Source: Utricularia gibba (taxonomy: Eukaryota > Streptophyta > Magnoliopsida > Lamiales > Lentibulariaceae). Taken from it: a stretch of 64,000 nucleotides of DNA. Under the pieces are notes generated by a model. It searched no databases and had not been told where the DNA came from. It worked only from the letters and a program-made list of their open reading frames with translations. Location: assembly GCA_002189035.1 (NCBI GenBank), contig NEEC01000008.1, positions 930,001 through 994,000 of the forward strand, written 5' to 3'. Positions 1 to 10,985 of this stretch are shown here, in pieces (the first letter of the stretch is position 1; every line of letters begins with the position of its first letter). Position numbers and translations under genes: made by a program.

Positions 1-573
1 GACGACGCCAAATCGGAAAGAGAGGGCTTTCAAGTAAAGTTCGAGGAGATGGAAACAGAGTTAAACGAGGCCAAAGATCGCGTCGCGGCTCTAGAGGCCG
101 AGTTATTAAATCACGAAGCATCTCGGTGGGAGCTTCTAGAGAACTTTGTCAGTTCAGCGTGCTTTTCGGAGCTATTCGATATTTATGCGGGAGATCTAAT
201 CGGCTTGCTTCTCTACCGGCAAAGGCACCAAATGAGCTGAGAGTTCGGGTTGGCTATCACGGATCCGCATTTCAAAAGGGTTGATCCCTTGAGGAAAGAC
301 GAGAGCATGTTGGATGTTATTGCGGATGTGTATCCGGCCCCTGAATTCGGATTCGAAGTAGATCAGGAGTGGATGATAGCACTCGTCCGAGCAAGGATCG
401 AGCGAGAGAACGAGGCCAAGCTGAGAGCGAGGTTAGAGGGGCATGTCGGCCCCTCTGTTGGTCCTCCTACTAATCCCTACCTCCCCCTTAACATTAGTTG
501 CCCTTTCTTTCCCTGTATCAATGTTCTTGTTCCCGATTTGGGGTTTTCATATATTTGGAGATCCCGGTTTTAG
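1..573 (+). pseudogene. opposite-strand accessory ORF of the retrotransposon, broken by one stop
   Basis: The frame is open from base 1 to 237, meets a TGA at 238-240, and is open again from 241 to 570 before its stop. The first half is a charged coiled-coil type stretch (LNEAKDRVAALEAEL), and the second half (DPHFKRVDPLRKDESML onward) is also hydrophilic until about base 450. It runs against the direction of gag-pol and sits between integrase and the missing LTR, which is where Tat-lineage elements often carry an additional antisense ORF. I do not recognise a domain. The N-terminus is outside the window. The single in-frame stop suggests a once continuous protein of more than 150 residues. 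Confidence 0.4.
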
Positions 574-1445
574 GATTCTTCCCTCAAGTTGTCTTCAATG
601 ATTTTAGGATTCTATTGTTTTTGCCTTCAATGATTTTTCCGGTTTACGAGTTGTCTGATTTGCCAGTCGCCTGGTTGGGCTTTTTGTTCGAATATCTCCT
701 CTTACTTGTGCGGTTGTCACTTAGTGCTTAACCTTGTTATAGGGGCTTGGATTTTAGAGGTCATCTATTTCGGGGGAGCCCCGAGCCAACTTGTTGTGCC
801 CGTCGTAGGGCTTAGATCTAGGGGTTTGTGCGGACTCACAAGACTCAGATGTTGTGTGTCCCTTGCCAGCCATTTGGTTGGGATTTTCGGTCTTTATTTG
901 CCTTAGTCTTTTCTTATGCGAGTTGAACCGCTGCTAGGGAAGTAGATCAGAACTTCTCTTGGGTTGAACAACTTCCCCAATCCGTATGGGCCCTCTTCTG
1001 ACCGAGATCCCCTTGTTTTAAACATGGGCGGATTTGCTTTGAGTGCTCTTGCCATCTCGAGATTCGGCAATAAGGTTTGAACCTAAGGGCTTTTTCGGGG
1101 CTTACGCAGACGGTTGCAGGAATCGGCACCCCGAGTTGTACCAAGGCTTACCCTTACCACTAGGGCCTGGGTTTGACGGAAGGTATAATTTGGGGGGAGC
1201 CCCGAGTTGGTTTGCTATGTCCATCCGGGGGCGCAGACTTAGAAGTTTTGTCTGGGCTTACATGACCTGGCCAGGGCTTACGAGTTAGGCTTAGAGGGTT
1301 TTGCCTGGGCTTATGTGACTTGGCCATGACTTATGATTTCGTTGATTCTTCTCCACTTTGGTGGAATTTATAGCAACTTGCGTGTTTAGACAAGGGGAAT
1401 ACCGGAACCTGCAAAAACCTAGGATAGGGAATGATATTGAACCAA
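574..1445. other. non-coding spacer of the retrotransposon with a diverged repeat
   Basis: No coding motif is seen between the accessory ORF and the integrase end. The motif GGGGGAGCCCCGAG recurs at about 772 and 1195, each time followed by a related stretch with 'gggcttagat' or 'gcagacttag' type words, so part of the spacer is an old direct duplication of roughly 100 bases. Confidence 0.5.
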
Positions 1446-2673
1446 TCAGGCGTAGAATTTCCTCAAATGTAACGCATTCCACGATCTTGGGAATTCCACA
1501 CCATCTAGCTGCTCTAGCCGATACGCTCCCTTACCGATTACCCTTGAAATCTGATAAGGGCCTTCCCATTTGCGGTCTAATTTTCCCACGTGTCTCTGTG
1601 GTTGGATGCTTCGGAGTACCAAGTCTCCTTGCGAGAACTCCCTTGGGAAGACAGACTTATTATAATTCTTTTCAGTTCTTCTCTGGTAAGCCCCTAGTCG
1701 GCTATAAATACTTTGCCGTTTTTCTTCCAATAGCTTCAACTCCAGCTTTCGCAAATCAACATTGTCTTCTTCGTTGTAGTGTTCCAACTTTTAGCTCTTC
1801 AGCACCAATTCAATCGGGCATATCGCTTCTGATCCATAAACTAATAGAAAGGGGGATTCTTCTGTAGATGTTCGAGGGGTGGTACAATATGACCACAACA
1901 CCTCATCTAACCAATCTGCCCATGATCCTCCGAAATCCTCAAGTTTGGTTTTCATTCCTTGCTTGAGCGTTCAATTTGTTACCTCCGTGAGACTGTTGCT
2001 CTGAGGATGATAGACCGAAGTGAAGTTATTCTTGACTGAATATTTACCCAGGAATGCATCCATTCTTCCATCAGCGAACTGGGTCCTATTATCAGTCACT
2101 AGTTCTCGAGGTATCCTGAATCGGATGAAGATGCTTTTCCATAGAAATCGAATAACTGTCTCCTCTGATATTTTTGCCACGGCTTCGGCTTCTACCCATT
2201 TGGAGAAATACTCAACTCCCACAATGACAAATTTCCTTTGGTCTGAGGTTTGGGGGAATGGCCCCATAATATCCACCCCCGATCGATCAAAAGGGCACGA
2301 GAGTGGAAGAGTAGTCAGGTCGTTTACCTGTTTTCTTGGTATGCTTGCATGGTATTGGCATACTTTGCATCTCCTCACCATTTCAGTAATATCTTGCCTC
2401 ATAGTTGGCCAATAATATCCACTTCTCAAAGCTTTCCTGCATAAAGATCGTATCCTGACGTGGCTGCCACACTCTCCTCCACGCAAATCGGTTATGAGTT
2501 CTTGAGAGTGCTTGGTCCCGATACACCTCAAAAGGGGTCCATCTAAGGATCTCCGATAGAGAATTCCATTTACCAGTGTATATTTCTTTGCCATAATCTC
2601 CAACTGTCGGGCTTCCAATTTCTCGGGTGGTATTTCTCCGTTTTATAGGTATCGGATGTAGGGTGACATCCAA
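1446..2673 (-). pseudogene. retrotransposon integrase remnant
   Basis: On the minus strand the zinc-binding region is recognisable (CGSH, then CKVCQYHA), but the first histidine of the HHCC motif is not in its expected place. The core follows with the first aspartate in SGVDIMGPFP, the second in VTDNRTQF and the glutamate in LTEVTN, so the D,D,E triad survives while flanking positions (a usual W before GVD, G after DN) have changed. A C-terminal module (EGPYQISRVIGKGAYRL and ALHLRKFYA) lies in another frame ending at 1446. At least one frame change separates core and C-terminal module. It would insert element cDNA if intact; here it is broken. Confidence 0.85.
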
Positions 2674-2690
2674 TCTTCAAAGAGACTCAA

Positions 2691-3175
2691 CTACGGGGAG
2701 ATGTCATCTCTCAATTGTTGGGTAATATGGTTCACTGCCCGCAAAGTTACTGAAGGTTGATCCTGCAATCGGATCATCACAATCCCTTCTTTCATTTTCG
2801 GAAAACCCGCGGCAAACTGGGCGAGGCTGTCCACGGATCCGTTTTCCTCACGGGCAACATACGATAAAGTGAACTCCTTGAAGGTCTTCGCCAACTCCTT
2901 CACCTTGGCACAGTATAGAGCCATTAGGGGGTCATGGGTTTCATACTCACCCGAAAACTGTCCTTGGACTAGCCGTGAGTCTGTATAAATGTCGAGCTCT
3001 GCAACTCCAAGTTCCTTAGCAACTTCATCGTGATGTAGATGTGTTCTTCGTCCCCGTTGTACGTAGAACCATCGACATACATGGCCCACCGGTTGTTGGT
3101 CTCTACAAATCGATCAGTTGGCCGAGTCATCTTGACCTGAACTCGATATTCATTATTCTTAACTCGACCGCCCAT
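2691..3175 (-). pseudogene. retrotransposon RNase H remnant
   Basis: The minus strand reads RWAMYVDGST, the first catalytic aspartate region of RNase H, in one frame. A second frame holds LDIYTDSRLVQGQFSGEYE and FTLSYVAREENGSVDSLAQ, which match the D-S-Q/R-L-V and R-E-E-N-x-x-A-D blocks of gypsy RNase H. A frame change around 2970-3090 separates them. It lies between RT and integrase as expected for Ty3/gypsy. Confidence 0.85.
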
Positions 3176-3196
3176 TTGGCTACCCTTCCAGAAATT

Positions 3197-3936
3197 TCAG
3201 GTCGGGATAGGATATTCTTTATCAGCCGATTGAGATATGAAATGGCTGAGGGCAGTCAATTTACCCGTGAGGCTATAGTATTCCTTGATTGTACTTGGGG
3301 GTTGCATTTCGCATATTGCCTTAATCTTCTTGGGGTCAGCTTCGATTCCTCTCTCCGATACATAGTGCCTAAGGAATTTTCCGCTTTGCACCCTGAAGCA
3401 ACATTTCAGTGGGTTGAGCGTTAATCCGTACGACCGACATAAAGAGAACAAGAGTCCAAATACGCTAAATGGTCTTCTTCATTCATAGATTTCACGATCA
3501 TATCGTCCACATACACCTCCTTGGATCAGAAGAGAATATTTTGTTCACCAACCTCTGATAAGTCGGCCCAGCATTCTTCAAACTGAAGGGCATTGCCACG
3601 TAGTAGTAAACTCCATCCTTGGTGTAAAAGGTGGTTTTTGGTTGATCCTTCTCGGCAACGAAGATTTGATGATATCCCGAATAGGCATCCATGATATCCC
3701 GGCAATGGCATCCGCCAGTTTATCAATCTTTGGCAAGGGGTAGGGATCCCTTTCACAGTAGACATTGAGATCGGTGAAGTCGACACACATCCTCCATTTT
3801 CCCCCGGGTTTCGGGACGACGAATGGGTTGGCTACCCATTCGGAGTACTAGATCTCCTTCACGTAACCAGCTTTCAGGAGCTCCCTAGTTTCTCTTTGAT
3901 AATTCGGCACTTTTCCTCGGAGAAGTGCCGTTGTTT
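3197..3936 (-). pseudogene. retrotransposon reverse transcriptase remnant
   Basis: The minus strand carries, in order and in changing frames, MCVDFTDLNVYCERDPYPLP, MDAYSGYHQI, the YVDD active-site box (about 3500-3515, reading VYVDDMIVKS) and the downstream SERGIEADPKKIKAI block. These are standard Ty3/gypsy RT motifs. Several frame changes and a stop between the palm motifs show that the copy is dead although the YVDD residues survive. Confidence 0.9.
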
Positions 3937-4708
3937 CTACCGAATTGGCTTTGCCCCCGGGTAGGTATCAATGTGATGCTCAGCGACAGATCGATCAATA
4001 CCTACAAAGTCTGCATTCTTCATCAAAAGTTCGACTAACCTCTTCTCGAATCCGGTGTCTAAATTGGCACCAATGCGGGTCGCCTTCTGCGCATCTCCTG
4101 GTACAAGTTGCACCGACTTGTACTCCATCGGTTCCATTGCTTGTCTGGGAGGTTCCCGGGGTTCCTTTACCATCATCATTATTCTCGACTTCTTCGCACA
4201 GGGGTCCCAACAAGAAGATACATAACAAGATCGGGTGGCTGGTTGGTTGATATCCAGCGTGCAGATGCCCCTTGGTGTTGGAAATTTAACTTTCAAATGC
4301 ACAGTGGAGGGTAGCATACCGAATTGGTTGATGTCGGGTCGACCGAGGATGATGTTATATGAGACCTCCGAATCTAGAATCAAGAACTCCAATCTTTCGG
4401 TCCGATTTCGCCCTGCCGCGCCGAATATCACGGGCAAGGTTATCTTCTCGACTGTCTGTACGGCCCATTGATCGAATGCGTATAACTCCAAGCGGATGGG
4501 ACAGATATCTCCCTCTTTAGATGATGCTAGCAACTCGGTGACTTCCTTTTTCATAATGTTGCAGGAAGATCTCTGATCGATGAGAATCCTTCTTATCTTG
4601 GTGCTTCCGCATATCCCTATTACCACCAAAGGTTCATTTCGTGCGGCTGGGCCAGCCGGGATGTCTTTGTCAGAGAAATTGATTTCCTCCTTCTCCCAAA
4701 CGGCTTTC
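3937..4708 (-). pseudogene. retrotransposon aspartic protease remnant
   Basis: A single frame of almost 300 codons (from 4830) covers this region. It includes RILIDQRSSCNIM where an active retropepsin has D-T/S-G-S-S, so the catalytic glycine is replaced by arginine. Downstream are NIILGRPDINQFGMLPST and FPTPRGI, which match the Tat-lineage protease end, and the frame finishes with the linker leading into RT (DTYPGAKPIR). The long frame with a mutated active site suggests loss of selection without many indels here. Confidence 0.8.
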
Positions 4709-6320
4709 TCAATCTGACCTCCCGATTTCGAAGATTTCTCCTCTTCTAGCCTCCTCCAAATATCTATTCCGTACTTTTCCGGATACATCAATTTCGGTCC
4801 CCCCAGATACCATATGGATTTCCCGAACATAGGGGGGACTACCTTGTGCCTGGTTAGCGTTTCTTGAACTTTCCTGTCTGTCTCGATCCCTTTCGTGATC
4901 CGGGACTTTGCCAGGTCGTGGGGCTCCCCCTGCTGGTTTTGAGGGAAATTTCGAGTATCGGCTGCCTTCGTTCCCCATTTGTTCGTTACGTCCCCTTTTT
5001 TCGTTCCGTTATTGGTGCGGGGTTCTGTATCATGTTGTTTATCCCATCACCAGCATGATACTGCTCGATCATCCTTTTCATTACTCGGCAGTCGATAGTG
5101 TCGTGCCCTTTAGTCCTGTGAATTTCATAGTAGGCATTAGTTCCGATTGGTTCCGCCTGATATACTTCACGGCGCTTATTTGGCCAAGGGGCCCGGATAG
5201 GTTGCATTTCTTGTTGTTGAGACCGGACGGATTTCTACACGGCTTTTCATTTCGGCCCTGAGGTCATCGTCAACTCGGATGTATTTCATGATTTTCCTTA
5301 ATAGTTCTCCGAGATCTTTCGATGGGGATTTAGATAGACTCTGCCTCAGCTTCGACGTTCCTAGGGCCCGCTTCATTATTTCTACTCTTTCCTTCAAGTC
5401 CATCTGAACATCCTGCGCTGAGCAGTTGAATCGGTCGATGAATCTTCTCAAGCTCTCTTTTCGGTGTTCATACCGAATAGAATATAGCGCTGCTTTGAAG
5501 GTGGGGCTTCAATGTTGACAGCGTATTAGGTAGTGGAGAGCAACGCCAACTCCCGATAAAATCCTACACTACATGGTTCTAACTGCTTGAACCAAATCTT
5601 TGCTCCCTTTTGGAGCGAGCAAGCAAACAGCTTACATTTCATGGCTTCCGAATGCCGGACCGTGGTCATCCTCATGTCAAAATCAGTTACATGAGATATG
5701 GGATCCCCTTTTCCATCATATGCAGGTAGTCCTTAGGGGACTCTGAACCCCTTCTCTGGCTCTTCACCGATTAATTCATCCGAGAAGGGGTCAAAACGCA
5801 GTGCTGGTGTTCCCGCTGCTCCTTCAAAACTTTTTCTCAGGGCTAGGTCAATATCGTCCAGAACATCCCCTCTCCCGATGCATACATTTTGATCGAAAGC
5901 ATCCTTGAAGCCCCTGCTCTCTCTTCCCCTTGGCAACGTCCGTCTGCCGATAAGCCTTCTTCTCTCACAAATCTGGTCTAGTTCTCTCTTCAGCTCTTCT
6001 TCCCTTTTTTCCAAGATTTCACTAGTCGTATTTTCTCTATCCGTTGCCGGTTCATAGATGACTTGGTTGCGCCTTTTTCTTCGTAACATTTCCTCCTTAG
6101 TTTCGGATTCGGTCTCCGTGTCCAAGGGGTATTCCGGAATCAAGGGTTGCTTTTCTGCTCGTGGTGCCGTATTCCGGAGAGGATTTCCGTTATAAGGGCC
6201 TTCAGTTGTTCCCTTCTGGTGAGCTGGCACTTCCTTCATGGACCGTGTTGGTGGTTGTGCTATTTGCCGCCATGATCGATGTTTAGTGAGCGGCTTATAT
6301 GGGTTTCTTGAGTGGGACAA
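4709..6320 (-). pseudogene. retrotransposon gag remnant
   Basis: Three separate frames on the minus strand together resemble Tat-type gag. The N-terminal part (6320-5733) is basic and Pro/Arg rich. The capsid-like part (around 5451-5176) reads FIDRFNCSAQDVQMD and LGELLRKIMKYIRVDDD, as in Retrotrans_gag. The nucleocapsid-like part has HRTKGHDTIDC, the second half of a CX3HX3GHX4C-like knuckle, with the first cysteine replaced by tyrosine. Frame breaks separate the parts. Confidence 0.75.
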
Positions 6321-6332
6321 TAGATTTGCCCC

Positions 6333-6348
6333 ACAGTGGGCACCAAAA
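6333..6348 (-). other. primer-binding region next to the LTR
   Basis: Immediately inside the LTR the minus strand reads TTTTGGTGCCCACTG, close to the TTTGGCGCCCACNGTGGGGC block that follows the 5' LTR in many plant gypsy elements. It would pair with the 3' end of a tRNA to start reverse transcription. The tRNA species is not assigned. Confidence 0.55.
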
Positions 6349-6879
6349 TGTTAAGGATGAATATCGGAGTCTAAGGTGGAGCCGATTCTTGGGTTATAGG
6401 TGCAACCGGAAATATCGCACCTTGTTATGCTTTTTTGCGATGTGTTCGATTTGATCAACAGAAATAAGGGTAGGCGGAGATTTTTACGTGGAAACCGCCA
6501 TAGGACGGAAAAAACCATGGAGCTATCGGAGCTCGCCGGAGAAAGTCTTTATTAAACGGAGGTGGTGAAGAAAGATACAGGTTGGGAGGCTTAGGGTTGA
6601 ACCCTTTCTCCGTTATCATTTCTTCTATTTATAGAAGAGGCCGATTTGACCGAGAATCCTGTAGATATCGATTACTGTATGCACCTGCTATGTGATCTCA
6701 TTTTTTAGATATCGGCTGCTTGCTCTATTGTAATTCGGCTGCTTTTCAGATTGTGCCATACGGCCACCGTTGTCAGATTTCTGACACATATCGATCTATC
6801 GGTTGGCATTGTTCCATCAGGACTCCTTTTGGCAACCTTTCACAAACCAATTATCCTTATTTGAGTGATACCCCCATCA
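6349..6879 (-). repeat. 5' LTR of the retrotransposon (531 bp)
   Basis: The segment begins with TGTTAAGG next to the primer-binding region and ends with CCCCCATCA, so on the element's own strand it runs TG...CA as LTRs do. It contains a minus-strand TATA box near its middle. The outer border at 6879 is inferred from the TG/CA rule because no second LTR is available for comparison, so it may be off by some bases. Confidence 0.65.
6625..6634 (-). promoter_or_regulatory. TATA box of the LTR promoter
   Basis: On the minus strand the sequence reads CTATAAATAG, a near-perfect TATA box, about 245 bases into the LTR from its outer end. This suits a U3/R border shortly downstream. Confidence 0.6.
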
Positions 6880-7330
6880 TTAATGATTTTATATAAATAC
6901 TTTCACATTATGTAAAATCAATGAAAATATATTTTAATTAATATTTACTCGTTATCAAACATAAATTTACTACCAAATCTACTTGAATCCATCCAAACCC
7001 GGGTATCAAACACAACCTAAGGGGCACTCACACCAAAGAGTTGATTCAAAAGGTTCTTCTAACATTGAAAAGGAGCATGTAAAATTGGATGGAACCGTTG
7101 CCACTTATACACAAGTAGGGTAAATATGATCTTCTTCCCTGTGCAACCCATTTTGGGTTATAAAATATAAATACTTGATTTAAATGTAAATCAGAAAAGA
7201 AAAAATAGGAGGTGCAACACAAAGTGACGTCGTTTTAGTGCTGGGGGCAAGGAGAATACCCCTTCCAATTCCATAAATAGTTTGTTGTGTAACGGATGTC
7301 AATACTGCATTTCCTCCGCCTTTTGCATTG
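6880..7330. other. intergenic; promoter region of DEG9
   Basis: No gene is seen. The first 150 bases are AT-rich. A TGACGTCG element, a bZIP-type ACGT core, stands at 7225-7232 about 100 bases before the DEG9 start codon, and could be a promoter element. The leader is short. Confidence 0.4.
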
Positions 7331-10300
7331 ATGTGTAGGGAGAGTAATCGGAAACGGAAGCGCGGCCGGCGGCCAGAAAATCAGGCGGCAGAAACTGCCG
7401 TTGATGAACCCGCTGGAACCTCCCAGTCGAACAGTAATGTTGCGGAGAGGGAAGCTGCGCTTTCGGTTGCTAAAGTTGAGATTGTGAGCCCTAGTCCCAA
7501 GCCAGCTTCATCTGATCAACCTGAGCGCCGCCGTGGTCGGCCTTCAAAAAAAGTTAAGAATGAGCCACCGGTGAATAATAATTCCAAAACCCTAACTGTG
7601 TCTGTTCCGGCTGGAGTCAGTGGCGCGGTGACTACAGCACTGATGGATGTTACTAGAGAAGCTAGGGCTTTACCTGCCATGGATGCGGTGGTGAAGGTAT
7701 TTTGTGTTCACACAGACCCGAATTTTTCCTTGCCGTGGCAGAGGAAGAGGCAATATAGTTCTAGCAGCACTGGGTTTGTAATTAAGGGAAGAAGGGTTTT
7801 GACGAATGCGCATTCGGTCGAGCATTATACGCAGGTGAAGTTGAAGAAACGAGGTTCAGATACCAAATACGTGGCTACCGTGTTGGCGATTGGAACAGAA
7901 TGCGACATCGGTGATACTATATTTCCTTTCTCCTGTTATCGTTCTATAGATTTTTTTTCTGAAGAGCAACAAAAAAAAAGAAAGAAATATATATTTTTTA
8001 TTTTATTCTTGTGAAGTTTATCAGTGGGATACACTCCTCAATGTTATGATGTCGAACGCCCTTTTCAGCCATTGTTTCCATTAGATGAGCGACGAAAAAT
8101 TTATGAACACTGTTACTGGGAAGTAAACTTTTTTTTCCTTTTATGACGTTAGCTTTGCTAACGGTGGATGATGATGAATTCTGGGATAGCGTCCAACCTG
8201 TAGAATTTGGAGACCTGCCCGCTCTTCAGGATGCTGTGACTGTGGTTGGTTATCCAATTGGTGGTGACACAATTTCTGTGACAAGTGGAGTTGTGTCACG
8301 GATAGAAATTCTTTCATATGTTCACGGATCAACTGAACTTCTCGGGCTGCAGGTGGCTATTGTTCGCAACTTATACATTTTCTTTTGGTTAATGATAGTA
8401 TATTATTATTTGTATCTTGCCTTTTAGATTGATGCGGCTATCAACTCTGGAAACTCTGGTGGACCTGCTTTTAACGACAAGGGAAACTGTGTTGGCATTG
8501 CATTTCAATCTCTCAAGCATGAGGATGTGGAGAATATTGGTTATGTTATTCCAACTCCTGTCATAATGCATTTTATCCAGGATTATGAGAAAAATGGCGG
8601 ATATACTGGTACTTTTTATTTTTTGCTTAATTTTCTAGGTGGGGTTAACGTCATTATTTTTGTGTACAGAGGCACTGCACGCTGTAGTTTATTATCTGGT
8701 ATATGGGGAGCTTGCAGTGTGCCTAGTTTTATCTAAGAAATATTATAGTCAGTTGGTTCAGTTGTCTTCTTACCCTTTTGTTAGGATTTCCCATCCTTGG
8801 AGTTGAGTGGCAGAAGATGGAAAATCCAGACTTGCGGTTGTCGTCAGGAATGAAACCTGATCAGAAAGGTGTGCGAATAAGAAGGGTTGACCCCACTTCA
8901 CCGGAGTTTGAGGTTTTAAAGCCATCGGACATAATACTTAGCTTTGATGGTGTCGACATAGCTAATGATGGAACAGGTACTTTTTATTGGGAGGTCACCA
9001 TGCATGCGTATTTTGCTGTATATAAAATACACACGTCCATATGCTCCACGTATTTTATTAAAATTGAATGTGAAGTATTATGGTCATTCTTTTTGCGGTT
9101 AAGCACATCTGAGTTGTTTTTATCATAGAGTGCTGTAAATTACAAATGAGAAATCGCTATTTACATTCCCATTTCCAATATAAAGCTTGGCATGAAATTC
9201 TGCCCGGAAACTTTGCTGCCGCAGTAGTGTTTTTTTCCATCCCTCTCTCTCTCTCTTTCTCTCCATTTTTTTTTTCTTGAGGCCTTATTTTTAAGCATTG
9301 ACGAGCAGCTGTTGTTTTCGGGTGTGTATTCTTTTGTTTTCTCCTTAAGACATTCATATCTGCCTTACTGATACGTGTGCTTTTAATTCAGTCCCCTTCA
9401 GGCGTGGAGAGCGTATTGGTTTTAGCTACCTTGTATCTCAGAAGTACACTGGTGACAGTGCAGTAATTAAAGTTCTCCGTGATTCCCAACCTATAAAGTT
9501 TAATATCAAGCTTACTACGCATAGAAGGCTGATTCCGGCTCACAACAAAGGGAAACCTCCATCATACTACATAATTGCCGGATTTGTTTTCACCACAGTT
9601 TCTGTCCCGTATTTACGTTCTGAGGTTTGTGTTTGTTCACCATGCATACTAATTGCGGGCATCCTGTTGTCTTTTAGGGGATACATCCAACCTTAGTTAT
9701 GCTTGTCGCTATTCTCTTTGTGCAGTATGGGAAAGATTACGAGTATGAAGCCCCAGTCAAGTTGTTGGAAAAACTCCTGCACGAATTACCACAATCACCA
9801 GATGAACAGATTGTTGTCGTTTCCCAGGTAAAAATCGAGCATGACACATCGCAGATGCTTCTTTCTGCTACTAAGTTTTCATCCTTTTTCCTAACACTTG
9901 GCCTGCTTGTAAAACGTCCTGAAGGTGCTTGTGGCTGACATCAATATTGGTTATGAGGACATCGTAAACACTCAGGTTACATTGTGATCCCTCTCTGTGT
10001 GGTTTGAATCATCACCTTATTCTTCACCATTTTCCCTCCAAGATTTATACATCCATGTTTCCACACACCCTCATTTTCCCTCTGATCCCCGGCTCGTGTG
10101 TAGGTTCACGCCTTCAATGGCCAACCCGTGAAGAATCTGAAGAGCTTGGCTACCATGGTAGAGAGCTGCACGGACAAGTACTTGAAATTCGATCTTGAAT
10201 ACCATCAGGTAGCATTCGACACCATGATCATTTCCCCTTTCACCATCATTCCCTACATCTAGTTACATCGACTCGAAACAACCTACATAGTAAACTGTTG

Positions 10301-10465
10301 CTAGTTCAAAAGACCATGAATACTTCAACGTTTGCTGACCCCCTCCCTATTTCTTGGTTGTCACAGATTGTGGTTCTTCAAACAAAGAATGCAAAAGCAG
10401 CCACACTGGACATTCTGTCCACTCATTGCATCCCATCAGCCATGTCTGAAGATCTCAAGGCATGA
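7331..10465 (+). CDS. DEG9: protease Do-like 9 (nuclear/nucleolar DEG serine protease)
   Basis: Nine exons: 7331-7910, 8153-8352, 8428-8608, 8785-8976, 9392-9624, 9726-9827, 9925-9975, 10104-10208, 10367-10465; all phases agree and give about 580 residues, near the family's usual length. The N-terminus is basic ([10 protein letters not shown] and a second RRRGRP-like block), fitting nuclear import rather than an organelle transit peptide. The trypsin-like domain keeps the triad: His in [10 protein letters not shown], Asp in TVDDDEFWD, Ser in [10 protein letters not shown]. Two PDZ-like regions follow ([13 protein letters not shown] and [14 protein letters not shown]). Arabidopsis DEG9 is a nucleolar, ATP-independent protease reported to act on the response regulator ARR4. 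The ATG at 7331 is the first in frame after upstream stops. The stop follows SAMSEDLKA. Confidence 0.93.
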
Positions 10466-10819
10466 CCATAGAATACCAATAACAGCAACACAGGTATATC
10501 TCCCCACCGTCAGCAATGAATCAGCAGCAGCAGCAGCAGCAGCTAAAAGTTCTCCTCCCTCTTCTTGTTTCAGCTACAGCAATGAAGTCATTCAATCGTT
10601 GGCCACTTAGTCCTTCCTTTTTGCTTAAGCAGGGGTTCTTCTGCGGAATGTGTAGCTAACATTTTTCATCCATTTCAGCTGGGAAAAGGGAATAGCAAGC
10701 AGCCTAGGAGCGAGACTTTTGTCTGGATCTTTTTAAATTATGGAGGAATTAAAATACTGATATTTGCTTCTTTCCATACAACGGACCCAATATGTGTTAT
10801 TTAATTGAAATGTTGAAAT

Positions 10820-10854
10820 TGGGCCGGATTGGGCTCTCGCTTATTAATTGGGCC
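10820..10854 (+). promoter_or_regulatory. cluster of three site II (TGGGCY) elements
   Basis: TGGGCC, TGGGCT and TGGGCC occur within 35 bases, about 130-165 bases before the DSS1 start codon. Such clusters are TCP-factor sites common in promoters of housekeeping genes, including proteasome genes. Confidence 0.5.
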
Positions 10855-10985
10855 GTGGTTTATTAATAGATCTTCTGGAGAGTCGTCTTGGGTTTCTCAT
10901 TCCACAATTGTGGTTCGTCTTGTCAGAGTTTGCTTCCTTCTGATTTAGGTATCCTTGCCTTGCGGAACGGGTTTTGGGTGCAAAA

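Larger units (their letters stand above)
1..6879 (-). mobile_element. Ty3/gypsy (Tat-type) LTR retrotransposon, decayed, left end outside window
   Basis: Read on the minus strand, the order is LTR (6349-6879), primer-binding region, gag, protease, reverse transcriptase, RNase H, integrase, then a long non-coding spacer carrying an ORF on the opposite strand. This order (integrase last) is that of Ty3/gypsy elements, and the gag and RT motifs plus the extra antisense ORF are those of the Tat lineage. The coding region is broken into many short frames by shifts and stops, and several catalytic or zinc-binding residues are replaced, so the copy cannot be autonomous. No second copy of the LTR sequence is seen in 1-1445, so the downstream LTR should lie left of base 1. 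Position and motifs are seen; lineage is inferred from recalled family motifs. Confidence 0.9.

Noticed and set aside
1-1445. Search for the second LTR of the retrotransposon
   Set aside because: No stretch resembling the 6349-6879 LTR ends or body is seen, so the second LTR is placed outside the window.
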